DNA of 6,149 bases from Actinomycetota bacterium (lineage in GTDB: Bacteria > Actinomycetota > Acidimicrobiia > Acidimicrobiales > Ilumatobacteraceae). The stretch is taken from NCBI GenBank assembly GCA_005787025.1, contig SYCH01000233.1, forward strand, positions 1 to 6,149, written 5' to 3'. Below, piece after piece: positions 5,449 through 6,149 of this stretch (its first letter is position 1; every line of letters starts with the position of its first letter). The position numbers and the translations under genes are program-made. Under the pieces are notes generated by a model. It was not told the origin of the DNA. It searched no databases and was given only the letters and a program-made list of their open reading frames with translations.

Positions 5449-6149
5449 GTGGCTCCACGGCGCTGGAACCCGTCCTCGTGGGTGAGCCTGTCGCCGAACG
5501 GCATCGGGCACACCAAACCGAATCACCTGGCCGAGATGACCAGGGTCGCGGTCAACGTTCGGCGCACCCCGAAGAAGGCCTGGAAGATCCTGAGCGAGGG
5601 CGTGTGCGACGGTTGCGCGCTCGGGGTCGCTGGTCTTCACGACTGGACCCTCGACGGCATCCACCTGTGCACCACGCGCCTGAAATTGCTGGAGGTGAAC
5701 TGCGCTGCGCCGTTCGACCACAGCGTGCTGTCCGACGTGTCGTGGCTCACCAAGCGAACCGGCACCGAGCTGCGCGAGATGGGTCGTCTCGCGCATCCGA
5801 TGCGGCGGCGACGGGGCGAGAAGGGTTTCCGACGCATCGAGTGGGACGAGGCCCTCGATGCCATCACCTCGACCATCAAGGTGGCCGGCGGTGACCGCAC
5901 TGCCATTTATCTGACCAGTCGCGGACTCACCAACGAGGCGTACTACGTCGCCGGAAAAGCGGCCCGCGCCATGGGTGTGGCCAACATCGACTCCGCCGCA
6001 CGCACGTGCCATGCCCCCTCCACCGTGGGCCTGAAGGCCACCATCGGCGTGGCCGCCAGCACGTGCAGCCTGCAGGACGTGCTGGAAACCGACCTCGTGG
6101 TGTTGTGGGGCGCGAACGTGGCGAACAACCAACCGGTCTTCACCAAGTA
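5449..6149 (+). CDS. Molybdopterin-dependent oxidoreductase, FdhF/YdeP type, 3' end cut by window edge
   Basis: The first 233 codons of a formate-dehydrogenase-alpha-like protein; family members run to about 750 aa. An N-terminal cysteine set, GVCDGCALGVAGLHDW (Cys53, Cys56) and GIHLCTTRL (Cys74), is the likely Fe-S site. EWDEALDAI (131-139) is the typical entry to the molybdopterin domain. RTCHAPSTVGL (185-195) puts Cys187 at the position of the Mo-ligating selenocysteine in E. coli FdhF (RVUHGPS), so this is a Cys form. VVLWGANVANNQP (217-229) is the usual next conserved stretch. No Tat signal is visible, so it is probably cytoplasmic. Substrate is unknown: YdeP-type members are not proven formate dehydrogenases. 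The start GTG at 5449-5451 is tentative: the ribosome site is weak and the alternatives are GTG 5482 and ATG 5536. It follows ino1 by 7 bases and probably shares its message. Confidence 0.88.
   Translation, partial: MAPRRWNPSSWVSLSPNGIGHTKPNHLAEMTRVAVNVRRTPKKAWKILSEGVCDGCALGVAGLHDWTLDGIHLCTTRLKLLEVNCAAPFDHSVLSDVSWLTKRTGTELREMGRLAHPMRRRRGEKGFRRIEWDEALDAITSTIKVAGGDRTAIYLTSRGLTNEAYYVAGKAARAMGVANIDSAARTCHAPSTVGLKATIGVAASTCSLQDVLETDLVVLWGANVANNQPVFTK

Noticed and set aside
5478..5894. 138-codon plus-strand frame starting MGEPVAERHRAHQ
   Set aside because: It overlaps the molybdopterin oxidoreductase in another frame; the latter has the cysteine set and Mo-ligand motif and stays open to the window end.

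Overview
This window is high-GC DNA from an actinobacterium-like genome. The evidence is the GTG starts, the TANNNT -10 boxes placed 6-7 bases before start codons (leaderless style), the ilvB-ilvN-ilvC order and the actinobacterial-type proteins. An Acidimicrobiia-like lineage is my guess, but I cannot prove it from this sequence alone.

Positions 1-3160 (minus strand) hold a branched-chain amino acid operon: ilvB, ilvN and ilvC (ilvC is cut by the left window edge). The genes are tightly packed: ilvB and ilvN overlap by 4 bases and ilvN and ilvC are 3 bases apart. Ahead of ilvB lies a leader region with a 20-codon peptide ending Leu-Val-Val-Ile-Leu-stop, a strong hairpin that includes the stop codon, and an intrinsic terminator with a T-rich tail. 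This is the layout of a ribosome-mediated transcription attenuator that senses Leu/Val/Ile supply. Acetohydroxyacid synthase (IlvBN) makes acetolactate or acetohydroxybutyrate, and IlvC isomerises and reduces it.

Positions 3161-4069 (minus strand) hold folD, the one-carbon folate enzyme, which lies upstream of the ilv leader on the same strand. It is divergent from the genes on its other side across only 43 bases. In that gap each direction has its own TANNNT box directly before the start codon, so both transcripts are probably leaderless.

Positions 4113-6149 (plus strand) hold a myo-inositol-phosphate synthase (ino1) and, 7 bases later, the first 233 codons of a molybdopterin oxidoreductase of the FdhF/YdeP type, which runs off the right edge. 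The two probably share a transcript.

The window is mostly core metabolism and I see no mobile element, CRISPR array, RNA gene or defence system. The points most worth a second look are the unannotated attenuator leader peptide, a Tyr at the position of the first metal-binding Asp in IlvC, and the compact divergent leaderless promoter.
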